Positions 1 through 9,115 are shown, counted from the stretch's first letter. The stretch: DNA of 64,000 nucleotides from Dehalococcoides mccartyi (GCF_001889305.1 NZ_CP013074.1:1364001-1428000); one strand, 5' to 3'. The notes: generated by a model from the letters alone, not told the origin. Numbers and translations are program-made.

Positions 1-371
1 GTGTCCGGGCTGTTGAAGGCTGTTTTAATTTCACTAATCTGCTCACCCACCTTTAAAAGCGGGTTCAGAGCAGTAGACTGGTTTTGGGGAATAAGGGCAA
101 TCTGCCTGCCCCTTATATAGTTCAGCTCTGTTTCGGGCAGATTTACCAGCTCCCTGCCTTTAAAAAGTATGCTGCCGCTTATAACTTTACCGGGTTGCTG
201 CAGCCCCAGCAGGCTATAGACAAGCACAGTCTTGCCGCAGCCGCTCTCACCCATAATACCCAGACTACAGCCTGCTTCAAGATGTAAATTCAGCCCGTTG
301 TTAGCCCTTACCAGCCCGGCTGGAGTCTCAAAATATACGTGCAGGTTGGTAACTTCAAGCAGGTTTTTCAT
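1..371 (-). CDS. ABC transporter ATP-binding protein, oligopeptide/nickel type (partial)
   Basis: This is the N-terminal ~123 residues of an ATPase that would power the permease pair encoded just upstream. The gene runs off the left edge. The Walker A motif GESGCGKT lies near residues 41-48 and the Q-loop region reads LIPQNQSTALNP, typical of DppD/OppD-family ATPases of peptide and nickel importers. The start ATG at 371 overlaps the stop of the permease gene in an ATGA arrangement, so the two are translationally coupled. The signature and Walker B motifs lie outside the window. The family is clear; the substrate is not. Confidence 0.9.
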   Translation of the reverse strand, partial: MKNLLEVTNLHVYFETPAGLVRANNGLNLHLEAGCSLGIMGESGCGKTVLVYSLLGLQQPGKVISGSILFKGRELVNLPETELNYIRGRQIALIPQNQSTALNPLLKVGEQISEIKTAFNSPD

Positions 372-1228
372 CTGTCCAGTATCCTCTGCAACCGCGGGTC
401 AGTACGGTCTTCAAAACTCATATTGATAAAGGTCAGCCCCAATATACACAGGGTAATGCACAGCCCCGGCGGCAGATACCACCAGTACAGATTCTGGACA
501 AATCCTCCCCGCGAAAAAGCATAATGAAGCATCATACCCCAGCTCTTTTGAGAAGGATCACCCAGACCCAAAAAGCTCATAGAAGCCTCAAGAAGCAAAG
601 CCACCGCCACCGCCAGAATAAACTTGGCAGCTACTAAAGGCAATACATTCGGAAACACATGCCTCCACATCAAGCGGAATTCACTTGCCCCCATAATACG
701 GGCAGATTCCACATAACCGCTCTGGCGGATAGTAATCACCTGCGAACGGATTACTCTTGCCGTCCCCGGCCAGAGAGTCAGAGCGATAACCAGAATAATA
801 TTCCAGATGCTAGGGCCCAAATATACCGAAAGTAGTATTACCAAAGGCAAAGCCGGTATGACCAGAAATATATCCGCCGTACCCATCAGCACATTATCCA
901 GCCAGCCGCGGCGGAATCCCGCCCAGATACCTACCGCCACCCCCAGTAAAGTAGCCAGAGAGGCAGCTGCAAATCCCACCCACAAAGACACTCTGGCCGA
1001 ATAAACCAGCTCGGAAAATATATCCTGTCCCACATCATTAGTCCCCAGCAGATGCTGGGCAGAAGGGTGCAAAAAAGCCTGCCCGTAAGTCCATGGGTCA
1101 TACAGGGAAATTAGCGGTGCAAACACGGCCGAAAACACAAATATGCCAAGGATTATCACCCCGAAAAACAGCAGCTTGTCTAAGGTCAGTCTCTTAAGGA
1201 TATTCATCTTAGGCAACCCTCGGGTCAA
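368..1228 (-). CDS. ABC transporter permease, DppC/OppC family
   Basis: Inner-membrane permease of 286 residues, the usual length for DppC-like subunits. There is one N-terminal membrane segment (LLFFGVIILGIFVFSAVFAPL), then a block of membrane helices containing the EAA loop ESARIMGASEFRLMWRHVFPN, which contacts the ATPase. The conserved SMSFLGLGDP and SWGMML stretches are typical of the family. It overlaps the upstream permease gene by about 20 bases and the downstream ATPase gene by 4, so it sits inside one operon read leftwards. It would form the translocation pore with the 1209-2183 product. Substrate is probably peptides or nickel, but nothing visible decides this. Confidence 0.93.
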   Translation of the reverse strand: MTRGLPKMNILKRLTLDKLLFFGVIILGIFVFSAVFAPLISLYDPWTYGQAFLHPSAQHLLGTNDVGQDIFSELVYSARVSLWVGFAAASLATLLGVAVGIWAGFRRGWLDNVLMGTADIFLVIPALPLVILLSVYLGPSIWNIILVIALTLWPGTARVIRSQVITIRQSGYVESARIMGASEFRLMWRHVFPNVLPLVAAKFILAVAVALLLEASMSFLGLGDPSQKSWGMMLHYAFSRGGFVQNLYWWYLPPGLCITLCILGLTFINMSFEDRTDPRLQRILDR

Positions 1229-2183
1229 GGCGTCTGTAAAGCATGTCTGCCGTCATATTTGCAAGCAACACACAAACTGCAATAATCAAAAACGCACCCT
1301 GTATAAGCGGGTAATCACGCGCCCCGATAGCTTCATAAATAAGTGTCCCCATGCCCGGCCAAGAAAAAACAGTTTCCACCAGCAACACTCCCGAAAAAAG
1401 CATGCCGAACTGTATAGCGGTAACCGTTACCAGCGGGGCAAGTGAATTTCTGAGTATATGTTTAAAAAGAATCCGCCCGCGGCTGAGCCCCTTGGCTCTG
1501 GCCATCAGGATATAATCCTCCCCGCAAATGGAGATAACCGTATTTCTCATAATCAGGAAATCATAAGCGGCTTTAAACAGGGTAACAACCAGCAATGGCA
1601 GCGCCATATGCCAAAGCAGGTCTGCAAAATAGGCAAAGCCGCTTAGTTCGCCTGAAGTAACCTTGCCCATGGGAAACCAGCCCAGATTAAAACTAAAAAA
1701 CATAAGCATCAGCATGGCAATCCAGTAATGGGGCATGGCGTAAATCAGCATAAAGCCGCTGGTAAGGCCTATGTCCAGCGGAGTCTTGCGGAAATAACCC
1801 GCTACCAGTCCGGCAAAACCGGCCAGCAATGCTCCCAGTATAATAGCCGGCAGGATAAGCACCAGTGTCCACAGCAAATGCCCGCCCACTGCCTCCAGAA
1901 CCGGCTGCATATACAGGTATGAGTAACCCCAGTCTCCTCCAAACAGCCCGCCCAGATAATCACCAAACTGCTGATATATAGGTTTGTCCAGCCCCAGTTC
2001 AACTGAAAGAGCGGCCACATCCTCGGCGGTGTAGTAGGCCTGTTCACCAAGAATATTTTTAACCGGGTCACCCGGCATAACCCTGGGAATCAGAAAATTT
2101 AAGGCAATGATAACTAACAGTACGATGCCGTAACGCAGCGCCTTACCCAGAAAACCGGCCGCCGGATGATAATGTCTTTGCAT
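1209..2183 (-). CDS. ABC transporter permease, DppB/OppB family
   Basis: Inner-membrane permease of 324 residues and partner of the DppC-like subunit. The N-terminal helix (YGIVLLVIIALNFLIPRVMPGDP) with the PGDP motif is typical of DppB/OppB. The EAA loop reads MARAKGLSRGRILFKHILRNSLAPLVT. The C-terminus ends DMLYRRLDPRV, matching the usual family ending. The ATG at 2183 lies 60 bases after the binding-protein gene, with a stable hairpin in between. The gene overlaps the next permease by about 20 bases. Assignment to the family is secure; transported substrate unknown. Confidence 0.93.
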   Translation of the reverse strand: MQRHYHPAAGFLGKALRYGIVLLVIIALNFLIPRVMPGDPVKNILGEQAYYTAEDVAALSVELGLDKPIYQQFGDYLGGLFGGDWGYSYLYMQPVLEAVGGHLLWTLVLILPAIILGALLAGFAGLVAGYFRKTPLDIGLTSGFMLIYAMPHYWIAMLMLMFFSFNLGWFPMGKVTSGELSGFAYFADLLWHMALPLLVVTLFKAAYDFLIMRNTVISICGEDYILMARAKGLSRGRILFKHILRNSLAPLVTVTAIQFGMLFSGVLLVETVFSWPGMGTLIYEAIGARDYPLIQGAFLIIAVCVLLANMTADMLYRRLDPRVA

Positions 2184-2203
2184 ATCTTTATAGAATGAAG
2201 AAA

Positions 2204-2235
2204 GGCTGACCGGAGTCTAGAAACCCCGGTCAGCC
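2204..2235 (-). terminator. Hairpin between binding-protein and permease genes
   Basis: A perfect 10-bp stem (GGCTGACCGG with CCGGTCAGCC) and a 12-base loop lie between the solute-binding-protein gene and the permease genes. On the transcribed (minus) strand it is followed by a short T-rich run (TTTCTT). Such hairpins often act as leaky terminators or 3'-end stabilisers, giving more binding protein than permease. That role is inferred from position; the stem is directly visible. Confidence 0.6.
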
Positions 2236-2243
2236 ATAATACA

Positions 2244-3872
2244 TTAGGGAGACCGAACACTCAAGAAGGAGAAGCCATTAAAGACTCCTCCGTAGATACT
2301 GTCTATCACCCAGCCTGACCAACCCTGCTGGTAGGGGTAGACACTCTCTGTCCAGGCCAGGGCAATACCCGGCAAATATTCGGCGGTAAGTTCCTGTATC
2401 CGCAGGTCCAGTATAGCCTGCTGGGCAGGATCAGCCGTAGCCAGTCTGGCATCACAGGCGGCCAGATATTCAGCCACATCCAGATTGTGCAAAACACCCT
2501 GACCGGTACGTCTGGAATCAAAGTAGCCCGAACCATGCCCGGCATGCATCAGGGTCCCCCAGGGAGTAGCCCCGAAGAGAACCATATCATAATCAAGGGC
2601 ATCCTTCACCGAAGCCCAAGCCGAAAGGTCAAGTGCCCTTATTTCTACCCCAAGCCCAATCTCAGACAGGGCATCCCGCAGTATTTCAGCCAGACGCATA
2701 TTGGTAGACTGATCAGATCTGGCCAGCAGCCTCAGGGAAATGTTCTGGCCGGATGCATCTTCACGAATGCCATCCCCGTCTGTATCCATCAACCCGGCCG
2801 CATCCAGCAGGGCATTTGCCTCTGCAGGATTATATGCCAAAGAAGGCAGATTTGCATTGTAGTTGGGGTGGGTGGGGGGAACAAAACCAGTGGTAGGCAC
2901 ACTGCCGTAACCCGCATAAAAGTATTCTATTATCTGCTGGTAGTTTATAGCCGCGGCAATAGCCTTGCGGACATTTATGTCACTGGCAGGGCCGTCTTCA
3001 AGGTTAAAACCCAATGCAGACGGAACACCCAGATAGGTGCTGGTCTCAAAATCCACTTTGCCTGACTTTATCAGGGCGGGTATGCTGGTATAGGGAAAAG
3101 TACCCGAATAATCCCACCAGGTATCTATATCACCATTAGCCAGTGATAAAACTAAAGCATCCATATTCTGGTAGATATCCACTTCAAGGCGGTCAACAGT
3201 TGGCTTGCCCTGAAAATAGTCTTCGTTAGCCTTGAAAATAAACTTGCCGGAAGCAAGGTCAAAACTTTCAAATACAAATGGGCCTGAACCGACTGTCATA
3301 TCCGGCTGGTTATACTTAAGCGGGTCGTCCACATCCTGCCAGATATGTTTGGGTACAACCGAATAGGTCATAAACTCGGTCAAGAGGTTGCCGTAAGGAC
3401 GAGACAAACTCAAAGTAACCGTATCCCCCGAAAAGCTTACATCTTCTATAACATCTTTCATCCAGCTGGCTGACGCAATGTAATCACGGTAGTACTCTAC
3501 TGAAAAGGCCACATCCTCAGCCGTCAGTTTGGTACCGTCATGCCAGTAGGCATTGTCTACAATAGTAAAGACAAATGTCATGGCATCATCCGACACTGTC
3601 CATGACTTGGCCAGCCAAGGCTTGACGGACATGTCATCCCCCAGCCTTATCAGGCTGTCATGGGTAGTCAGATTGGTTAGTACCCCGTACCAGTAGTCAC
3701 TGAAGCGATTGACAGTCTTGAAAGGTTTGGTAGAACCAACCTTCAGGGTAACAATCTCGGTATTATCGGCATTCGGGGTTATCTGCTCACAGCCGGCAAA
3801 CAGGCTCAGCGATATCACTCCCGCCAGACCCAGCAGCCACACTTTCTTAAATTTTTTCCAATTCCCAATCAC
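2244..3872 (-). CDS. ABC transporter solute-binding lipoprotein, family 5
   Basis: Extracytoplasmic substrate-binding protein of 542 residues. A lipoprotein signal is visible: basic N-terminus (NWKKFKK), hydrophobic core and lipobox LFAGC, so the mature protein would be lipid-anchored at the outer face of the membrane. The middle carries the family-5 (DppA/OppA/NikA) pattern, with FTIVDNAYWHDGTKLTAEDVAFS and GSGPFVF. A DTDGDGIRED stretch could bind calcium. The start appears to be GTG at 3872; its SD (GGAGG near 3885) is inside the end of the methyltransferase gene, with a rather long 12-base spacing. Peptide, nickel or another metal-chelate import are all possible. Confidence 0.9.
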   Translation of the reverse strand: MIGNWKKFKKVWLLGLAGVISLSLFAGCEQITPNADNTEIVTLKVGSTKPFKTVNRFSDYWYGVLTNLTTHDSLIRLGDDMSVKPWLAKSWTVSDDAMTFVFTIVDNAYWHDGTKLTAEDVAFSVEYYRDYIASASWMKDVIEDVSFSGDTVTLSLSRPYGNLLTEFMTYSVVPKHIWQDVDDPLKYNQPDMTVGSGPFVFESFDLASGKFIFKANEDYFQGKPTVDRLEVDIYQNMDALVLSLANGDIDTWWDYSGTFPYTSIPALIKSGKVDFETSTYLGVPSALGFNLEDGPASDINVRKAIAAAINYQQIIEYFYAGYGSVPTTGFVPPTHPNYNANLPSLAYNPAEANALLDAAGLMDTDGDGIREDASGQNISLRLLARSDQSTNMRLAEILRDALSEIGLGVEIRALDLSAWASVKDALDYDMVLFGATPWGTLMHAGHGSGYFDSRRTGQGVLHNLDVAEYLAACDARLATADPAQQAILDLRIQELTAEYLPGIALAWTESVYPYQQGWSGWVIDSIYGGVFNGFSFLSVRSP

Positions 3873-3876
3873 CAGA

Positions 3877-4710
3877 TTACTGTACCTCCTTTTTTATCCA
3901 GATAAGGGCATCCCGGTTTTGGCGTTTCAGCCAAACCTGTCCACCCTCAGTAAAAGTTTTACCGCTATCTGAAAGATGCTCTTTCAGCTTCGCAAGCTCA
4001 TCCGGATTGAGCCCGGGATTGTAAGAAAACATTTCCAGCTGCACTTCCAGCGGTATCTTATAATCACGGCAAAACACCTCTACATCAGGGCTAAAACCCA
4101 TCTGGTAGAGTATGTTGTAGATATAAATATAATCAGGTGACGCCTGCAGTCCAAAAAGGGTTTTCAAGGCAGGTCGCAGATCGTTGCCTGCAGTGTGTAC
4201 AAGAAGCACATTTTTAGCAGCAACCGCTATCATTTTCTCCAGTGCCAGACGGATATTTTCCATCTCCAGCGAATATACCGCCATCACGTGATCATGCTTA
4301 GTTATTTCCTCTGGCAATAGGGCTTCCCACTCGTCATGCACTATTCTGATATTCGCCAGAGACTCTTTTTGAATTTCTTTTGCAAGCGCACCGGACTGTC
4401 TGGGTGAAGGCTCAACCGCAGTTACATTAACCCCGTGAAGAGCCAAAGGAATGGCAAACGAACCGGCACCCGCCCCTATATCCAGCAGATTTTCACCCTG
4501 GTGGGTAATATCTAAAATCCTATCAAGCAGTTTACCGGGGTAATCACGGTTGACATACAGGCTCATCCATGTCTGGTATTTCTGCCAGAAATCCTCGCGG
4601 CTGTGACCCTGCCGTTCAAGATTCGCCCTCAGCCCTCTTTGGGCGGTAGCATCATCCCAAGCTTTAGCCCAATCTATGTCAGAAGCGGGTCTGTTCATAT
4701 TACCATCCAT
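3877..4710 (-). CDS. Class I SAM-dependent methyltransferase
   Basis: A 277-residue methyltransferase with SAM-binding motif I LLDIGAGAGSFAIPLA near residues 75-90, followed by VTAVEPS, where the acidic residue after the second strand contacts the SAM ribose. It is the first gene of the transporter operon and ends 4 bases before the binding-protein gene, so the two are probably co-translated. It may modify the transported ligand or something in the same pathway, but the substrate cannot be read from the sequence. Two starts are possible: ATG 4710, or ATG 4698 with a GGATGG just upstream. Confidence 0.8.
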   Translation of the reverse strand: MDGNMNRPASDIDWAKAWDDATAQRGLRANLERQGHSREDFWQKYQTWMSLYVNRDYPGKLLDRILDITHQGENLLDIGAGAGSFAIPLALHGVNVTAVEPSPRQSGALAKEIQKESLANIRIVHDEWEALLPEEITKHDHVMAVYSLEMENIRLALEKMIAVAAKNVLLVHTAGNDLRPALKTLFGLQASPDYIYIYNILYQMGFSPDVEVFCRDYKIPLEVQLEMFSYNPGLNPDELAKLKEHLSDSGKTFTEGGQVWLKRQNRDALIWIKKEVQ

Positions 4711-4728
4711 TATGCGATATTAAGCAAT

Positions 4729-4742
4729 TGCAACTAGTTGCA
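4729..4742. promoter_or_regulatory. Palindrome TGCAACTAGTTGCA, probable MarR operator
   Basis: A perfect 14-bp palindrome lies 18 bases upstream of the methyltransferase-transporter operon, in the 268-base gap facing the divergent MarR gene. Short TTGCAA-type palindromes are common MarR-family operators. The position suggests that the neighbouring MarR protein represses the transporter operon. The palindrome is seen; the regulator pairing is inferred. Confidence 0.5.
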
Positions 4743-4978
4743 TTAGAATACAATAAACACCGCCTCCCGTCAAGACGCAGACACCCTCTTTAAAACTCAG
4801 GAAATAACCCCGCTAAACCCGTCCACCCAAGCAGAAGACTGCAAAGCCGGGAAACCAATGCATAGTGCTATACACGTGTTACTTCAGTTATATATGCGTG
4901 TTTTTTTAAAGTACTTGCCCTGATATGTTATAATGACCCGCACGTTTTATTTAATGGGAGAAAGAAACAAAAAGCATA

Positions 4979-5434
4979 ATGGTAGAAATGTTCGACAACC
5001 TGAATCACAGACTTTATCATCACTTTAGCTGCACTTATCTGGGTATTTTGCGTTATATGCAAAAGCGGATGGCTCACGATACCGAATATACCCTTGAGCA
5101 AATGTCTATCCTGAATATGCTCAGAAATCTGGGCAAGGCTGATGTGGATACCATGGCCCGTCTGATTATCAAAGAGCCAAACACCCTGCTGCAAATTATG
5201 AACCGCATGGTAGACAAAGGCTATTTGGAAAAACAGAAGATTGGCCGCAAGACTGTTTACCAGATAACCGAAGACCACCGCGCCAGGCATAACCCGGAGT
5301 TATTTAATGATTACGCAAAGGATATTTTTGACTGCTTCTCTCAGGAAGAAAAAGACAAATACCTTGAGCTCTCAGATAAGTTGTTCAATTCGGTAAATAC
5401 CAAACTGACCAACTATTTCGTAGAATACGAATAA
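4979..5434 (+). CDS. MarR-family transcriptional regulator
   Basis: A 151-residue winged-helix regulator. The helix-turn-helix region (TLEQMSILNMLRNLGKADVDTMARLIIKEPNTLLQIMNRMVDKGYLEKQ) and the wing (RKTVYQITE) follow the MarR pattern, with flanking helices for dimerisation. It is divergent from the methyltransferase-ABC operon. A TATAAT at 4929-4934 could be its -10 element; no good -35 is seen. The SD is a GGGAGAAAG about 15 bases before the ATG. It resembles the regulator beside rdhA1 in this window (30331-30801) only at family level. The ligand is unknown. Confidence 0.88.
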   Translation: MVEMFDNLNHRLYHHFSCTYLGILRYMQKRMAHDTEYTLEQMSILNMLRNLGKADVDTMARLIIKEPNTLLQIMNRMVDKGYLEKQKIGRKTVYQITEDHRARHNPELFNDYAKDIFDCFSQEEKDKYLELSDKLFNSVNTKLTNYFVEYE

Positions 5435-5683
5435 TCTAAAACCCTGTTTATCAGCCACCGTTATTCCTCCGCTTTTGACAGTTGTTGTCTCCAGCCGGAG
5501 GGATGGCGGGAGCGGCAGCCCCTCAAAACCGCTTGATTTCAATTTATTTTATTCTTCTGCTAGAATACTTTATCTGATGTATACCGTCAGTTAACCACTG
5601 CCTGTTTTAACCGCAGTTATTACTGGGCAGATAACGCCCGTTTCCCAGTATATTATTCATCAGCATTTAAAAGAGGTGTTTTC

Positions 5684-6076
5684 TTGAGCGAGATACTGCT
5701 GCTGGCGGCAGGCGGAGCTTTGGGTGCAGTCAGCCGTTACGGATTAAATAATCTTTTTATCAAGCTTCTGGGAGAAAGCTTTCCCTACGGAACTCTTATT
5801 GTAAACTGCCTGGGCTGTTTTGTATTAGGCTTCCTGATGCAGTGGGGCTTCAGCTCCGGCAACCACAATACCCACCTGAAACTCATGCTTACAGCCGGTT
5901 TTCTGGGAGCTTTCACCACTTTTTCCACTTTCAGTTATGAAACTTTAGACTGTTTCAGAAATGGCAACTACGTAAGCGGATTATCCAATATTCTGGCCAA
6001 CGTAGTGCTGGGTCTGCTGATGGTATTCATAGGAGCATATCTGGGCGGTCTCCTGAAACAAAACAGCGGCACCTAA
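5684..6076 (+). CDS. crcB: Fluoride channel FluC/CrcB
   Basis: A small four-helix membrane protein of 130 residues that exports fluoride as a dual-topology dimer. The family signatures are clear: GGALGAVSRYGL near the N-terminus, GTLIVNCLGCFVLGF, and GFLGAFTTFSTFSYE, which contains the Phe/Thr track and the sodium-site region. The start is TTG at 5684 with a strong SD (AAGAGGTG) 5-7 bases before it. No fluoride riboswitch could be recognised in the 249 bases upstream. A strong intrinsic terminator follows directly. Confidence 0.95.
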   Translation: MSEILLLAAGGALGAVSRYGLNNLFIKLLGESFPYGTLIVNCLGCFVLGFLMQWGFSSGNHNTHLKLMLTAGFLGAFTTFSTFSYETLDCFRNGNYVSGLSNILANVVLGLLMVFIGAYLGGLLKQNSGT

Positions 6077-6077
6077 T

Positions 6078-6106
6078 AAAACAGCCTCCTTTAGGAGGCT
6101 GTTTTT
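6078..6106 (+). terminator. Intrinsic terminator after crcB
   Basis: A 9-bp stem (ACAGCCTCC with GGAGGCTGT) with a TTTA loop, followed by TTTTT and preceded by AAAA, so it can work in both directions. It separates crcB from the convergent regulator gene at 6127. Confidence 0.9.
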
Positions 6107-6126
6107 GTTTATACCTAATTTACAAC

Positions 6127-6903
6127 CTAAAGACTGGTTAGAGAATACTCGATATTGCGGTCTTTCAGACTGGATACCAGAGCATACACATCCTCTTCAG
6201 TACACACCACTGCCGAAGACAGCCCATGCAAAGCAGCATCTATCACCACTCCGGAAACATCATAAAGGTAATTCGGCTCTATGCCGGCACGGTGAAGCGC
6301 CGCCACAGATTCAAGCCCTATCGCCCCCACATGACCAACCCCTTTGAGTTTGGTTTTTATAAGTGCCAAATCAATATGACGTGAGCCGCCTTTGGCAATA
6401 CCCGGCACAACCAGCACCGAAACAATCCCATAGCTGAATTCAATCAGACCCTGTATATTGCGTACACCCACATCCTCACCTGCCTTGGCGTCTGCTTCAG
6501 CAATTCCGGTGGATTTGGTCTGACAATCAGCGGTGGCAAAAAGCAGGCCGTTTATCATCTTTAACCCTACCTGCTCACCCTTTTTGATATCCTTTTCAGC
6601 AATAGCGGGGGATATCACTATCCCGTTTATGACGCTGTCTATCCCGTCAAAATAGGCTTTTACCTCACGGACGTTCTTGAGCACCCAGTTCACCCCTTCG
6701 CGGGTTATCTGATAACGGGAACGCCCCAGATAGGTAATCATGCTTTCGCCTTCCAGCTGGCTTATATAATCCGAGACTGCCTGCGGGGTAATAGACAACT
6801 CCTGAGCTATAGCCCTTTGCTGAATAGTAGGCCCATGGGTGGCTATCTCTATAAGTATCTGGAAGCGGGTGGCAAAACTCTTGTTCCGAAGTATCTCTAC
6901 CAT
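6127..6903 (-). CDS. COG1497-type winged-helix transcriptional regulator
   Basis: A 258-residue predicted DNA-binding protein. The N-terminal ~75 residues form a winged helix-turn-helix (TIQQRAIAQELSITPQAVSDYISQLEGESMI, then the wing YQITREGVNWVL). The C-terminal ~170 residues form a domain known mainly from archaeal-type regulators of the COG1497 group, with no visible catalytic motif; it probably senses a ligand. It is convergent with crcB and divergent from the GyrI-like gene at 7028. The target is unknown. The family assignment is from recalled patterns and is moderately sure. Confidence 0.7.
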   Translation of the reverse strand: MVEILRNKSFATRFQILIEIATHGPTIQQRAIAQELSITPQAVSDYISQLEGESMITYLGRSRYQITREGVNWVLKNVREVKAYFDGIDSVINGIVISPAIAEKDIKKGEQVGLKMINGLLFATADCQTKSTGIAEADAKAGEDVGVRNIQGLIEFSYGIVSVLVVPGIAKGGSRHIDLALIKTKLKGVGHVGAIGLESVAALHRAGIEPNYLYDVSGVVIDAALHGLSSAVVCTEEDVYALVSSLKDRNIEYSLTSL

Positions 6904-7027
6904 ATCAGGTTTATTATAACGGCTAAACCATCAGCTTACAATGTGCATATTTATGGCAAAGCAGTCTTAACCAAGGCAAAAAAGAGTGTTATACTTGCAT
7001 TCAAATATCCCGTTTAAGGAGGTTTTT

Positions 7028-7546
7028 ATGTCTCCGCGCAAACTGAAAACTGACCCGGTAATAATGGATATGCCCGCCCAAAAGATGGCGGCGGTTCGAG
7101 GAAAAGGTGCTCCGGACAAGGTTTTCTCCCAGATATTCCCTGCTCTTTTCGGCTCTGTATACACCATGAAATTTGACCTGCTTAAAAAGGGGCTGGAATC
7201 ATTCAAAGTGAGCTGTCCGCGTGCCCGCTACCCCAATGCCAACCTATCCCCGAAGGAAGAATGGGTTATTATTGCCGGTATACCGGTACCTGAAAACACA
7301 ACTTCATTACCCCAAAAAATGCCGGATACTGAAGTAAAGCTGGAAACATGGGAATACGGCACGGTAGCTCAAATACTTCATCTGGGCTCATATGACCAGG
7401 AAATGGAAACCGTAGAACGTCTGCACAAGTTTATTGCCGAAAACGGTTATGAAATAGCCGGTCCGCACGAAGAGGAATATCAATCCAAACCGGATGCCAA
7501 AGTACTAAAAACCCTTATCCGTTACCAGATTAAGAAAATCAAATAA
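7028..7546 (+). CDS. GyrI-like small-molecule-binding domain protein
   Basis: A 172-residue cytosolic protein with a GyrI/SOUL-like domain and no attached DNA-binding domain. The C-terminal half shows the typical pattern: LETWEYGTVAQILHLGSYDQEMETVERLHKFIAENGYEIAGPHEEEY, where the acidic residues usually line the ligand pocket. ATG 7028 is chosen over an upstream start at 6986 because a full SD (AAGGAGG, 7016-7022) precedes it. Stand-alone GyrI-like proteins bind or sometimes hydrolyse small toxic compounds; which applies here is unknown. It is followed by the convergent MFS exporter gene. Confidence 0.8.
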   Translation: MSPRKLKTDPVIMDMPAQKMAAVRGKGAPDKVFSQIFPALFGSVYTMKFDLLKKGLESFKVSCPRARYPNANLSPKEEWVIIAGIPVPENTTSLPQKMPDTEVKLETWEYGTVAQILHLGSYDQEMETVERLHKFIAENGYEIAGPHEEEYQSKPDAKVLKTLIRYQIKKIK

Positions 7547-7668
7547 CAGGCCACACCAAGAAGTCAGCATAAATTCCTTGGTCATATACGGCTTACTTTC
7601 TCTTTAGCAGTAAGTAGACTGCAAAGACTCAAAAGCCGTTTCCGGGAGGTGTGGCAGTCAAAGCCCGC

Positions 7669-9087
7669 TTAAGGTTTTCGGGTATTGCCTCTGGACAGAG
7701 ACGCAAATATCCCGATAAAGCACAGGGTAGTAAAGAGTATCATGGCAGTACGCATACTAGTCAGCAGACCTTCATAATTTTCAGGGCTGATATTTACCGG
7801 CCCCAATATCAGGGAAAACAAGAACATAACCACTGCCAGACTTATCATTTGGCCGGAAAGACGCATAGTAGAGAGCGTGCCGGAAGCCACCCCGTAATGT
7901 TTTCTTTCAACCGAACTCATAACCGCATTGGTATTAGGTGAGGAGAACAGGGCAAAGCCCATCCCCAGCAGTGCCAGCGATATGATTATAAATACCAGCG
8001 GAGTGTCCATACTCAGAGTTGATAAGAGGGCCAGTCCGATAGTCGTCAAACCCATACCGGTGGTAGCCACAAAACGCGGCTGGATACGGTCTGACAGCCG
8101 GCCGGCAAAAGGAGACAGACCAGCCTGAATAATAGGCATAGCCACCAGCACCAGCCCGGCAGACTGGGGGCTGAAACCCCTTATATACTGCAAATACAGA
8201 CTCATCAAGAAGCCCACCCCGAAAGTAGCACTGTAATTTATAAGGGCCGCCAGATTGGACAAAATAAACGGACGGTTTTTTGTGAACAAACGTACGTCAA
8301 AAATAGGACTGGTATAATTCAGCTCCCGCCAGATAAACATACTGAAAGCTATAAGCCCAGCCAGTATATACCAGATTGCAGACGGATCAGGTAAAATAGT
8401 GGTACCGGCCATAGCAGCTACCACCCCAAGCCCGTATACCAACGAACCCATATAGTCAAATTTTTCGCCTCTGGATTCAGCCATATCCCAACCGCGCATC
8501 TTCCAGAAAATAAACCCGATAATCAGCAACCCCAGAGGCACATTTGACCAGAAAATACTCCTCCAGCCGAAGTGTTGGGTAAGAAAGCCCCCCAGAAAAG
8601 GCCCGGCAGACAATCCTATATAAACTGCCGCCACATTTATACCCAGCACCCGCCCCCGCATACTGGGGGGAAAAGCCGAAATAAGAATGGGAGCGGAAGT
8701 ACCGAATATACCGGCACCGCCTATACCCTGAATAATACGGCTGAATATCAGCCAGGCCTCATTGGTGGAAAGCGCTGAAGAAATAGACGCCAGCGTGTAA
8801 ATAATAATGCCGATAGTCAGTATGCGTTTACGTCCGTATATATCCGCCAGCCGTCCGAAAGGCACCAGACAGACTACCGCCGCCAAAATAAAGGCGGTGG
8901 CTATCCAGCTGAGGTGTACAGCATCAATACCAAACTCTTCACCCATGGAAGGTAACGCGATATTGATAGAAGAAGAAATAAAAGGAGTCAGGAAGGCACT
9001 TAGGGTGGTTACCAACAGTACAGCTTCCTGGCTTATCTGTTTTTTAGGCAAGTTTATTTGAGCCATAATCTGTTTATTATAATCCAA
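7669..9087 (-). CDS. MFS drug exporter, DHA2 (EmrB/QacA) family
   Basis: A 472-residue inner-membrane exporter with about 14 predicted helices, the DHA2 count. Motif A appears as PFGRLADIYGRKR near residues 76-88 and motif C as GISAGPFLGGFLT-like (IGLSAGPFLGGFL). The internal repeat of motif A reads AGRLSDR. The TTG at 9087 has an AAGGGG SD about 5 bases before it, whereas the first ATG (9066) has none, so TTG is preferred. It would use the proton gradient to expel lipophilic compounds; the substrate cannot be inferred. Confidence 0.9.
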   Translation of the reverse strand: MDYNKQIMAQINLPKKQISQEAVLLVTTLSAFLTPFISSSINIALPSMGEEFGIDAVHLSWIATAFILAAVVCLVPFGRLADIYGRKRILTIGIIIYTLASISSALSTNEAWLIFSRIIQGIGGAGIFGTSAPILISAFPPSMRGRVLGINVAAVYIGLSAGPFLGGFLTQHFGWRSIFWSNVPLGLLIIGFIFWKMRGWDMAESRGEKFDYMGSLVYGLGVVAAMAGTTILPDPSAIWYILAGLIAFSMFIWRELNYTSPIFDVRLFTKNRPFILSNLAALINYSATFGVGFLMSLYLQYIRGFSPQSAGLVLVAMPIIQAGLSPFAGRLSDRIQPRFVATTGMGLTTIGLALLSTLSMDTPLVFIIISLALLGMGFALFSSPNTNAVMSSVERKHYGVASGTLSTMRLSGQMISLAVVMFLFSLILGPVNISPENYEGLLTSMRTAMILFTTLCFIGIFASLSRGNTRKP

Positions 9088-9115
9088 ATACCCCTTGCAG
9101 AAAAATCAAACCTAA

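Noticed and set aside
2487-3065. 192-codon frame on the plus strand
   Set aside because: It is the shadow of the solute-binding-protein gene on the other strand; no ribosome site and no protein-like pattern.
5435-5683. Possible fluoride riboswitch before crcB
   Set aside because: GATGGCG and AACCGC pieces occur, but the conserved closing part of the aptamer is missing and spacing is wrong.
7547-7668. Terminator between the convergent GyrI-like and MFS genes
   Set aside because: Only a 6-bp stem (CTTACT/AGTAAG) without a T-run is visible; too weak to call.
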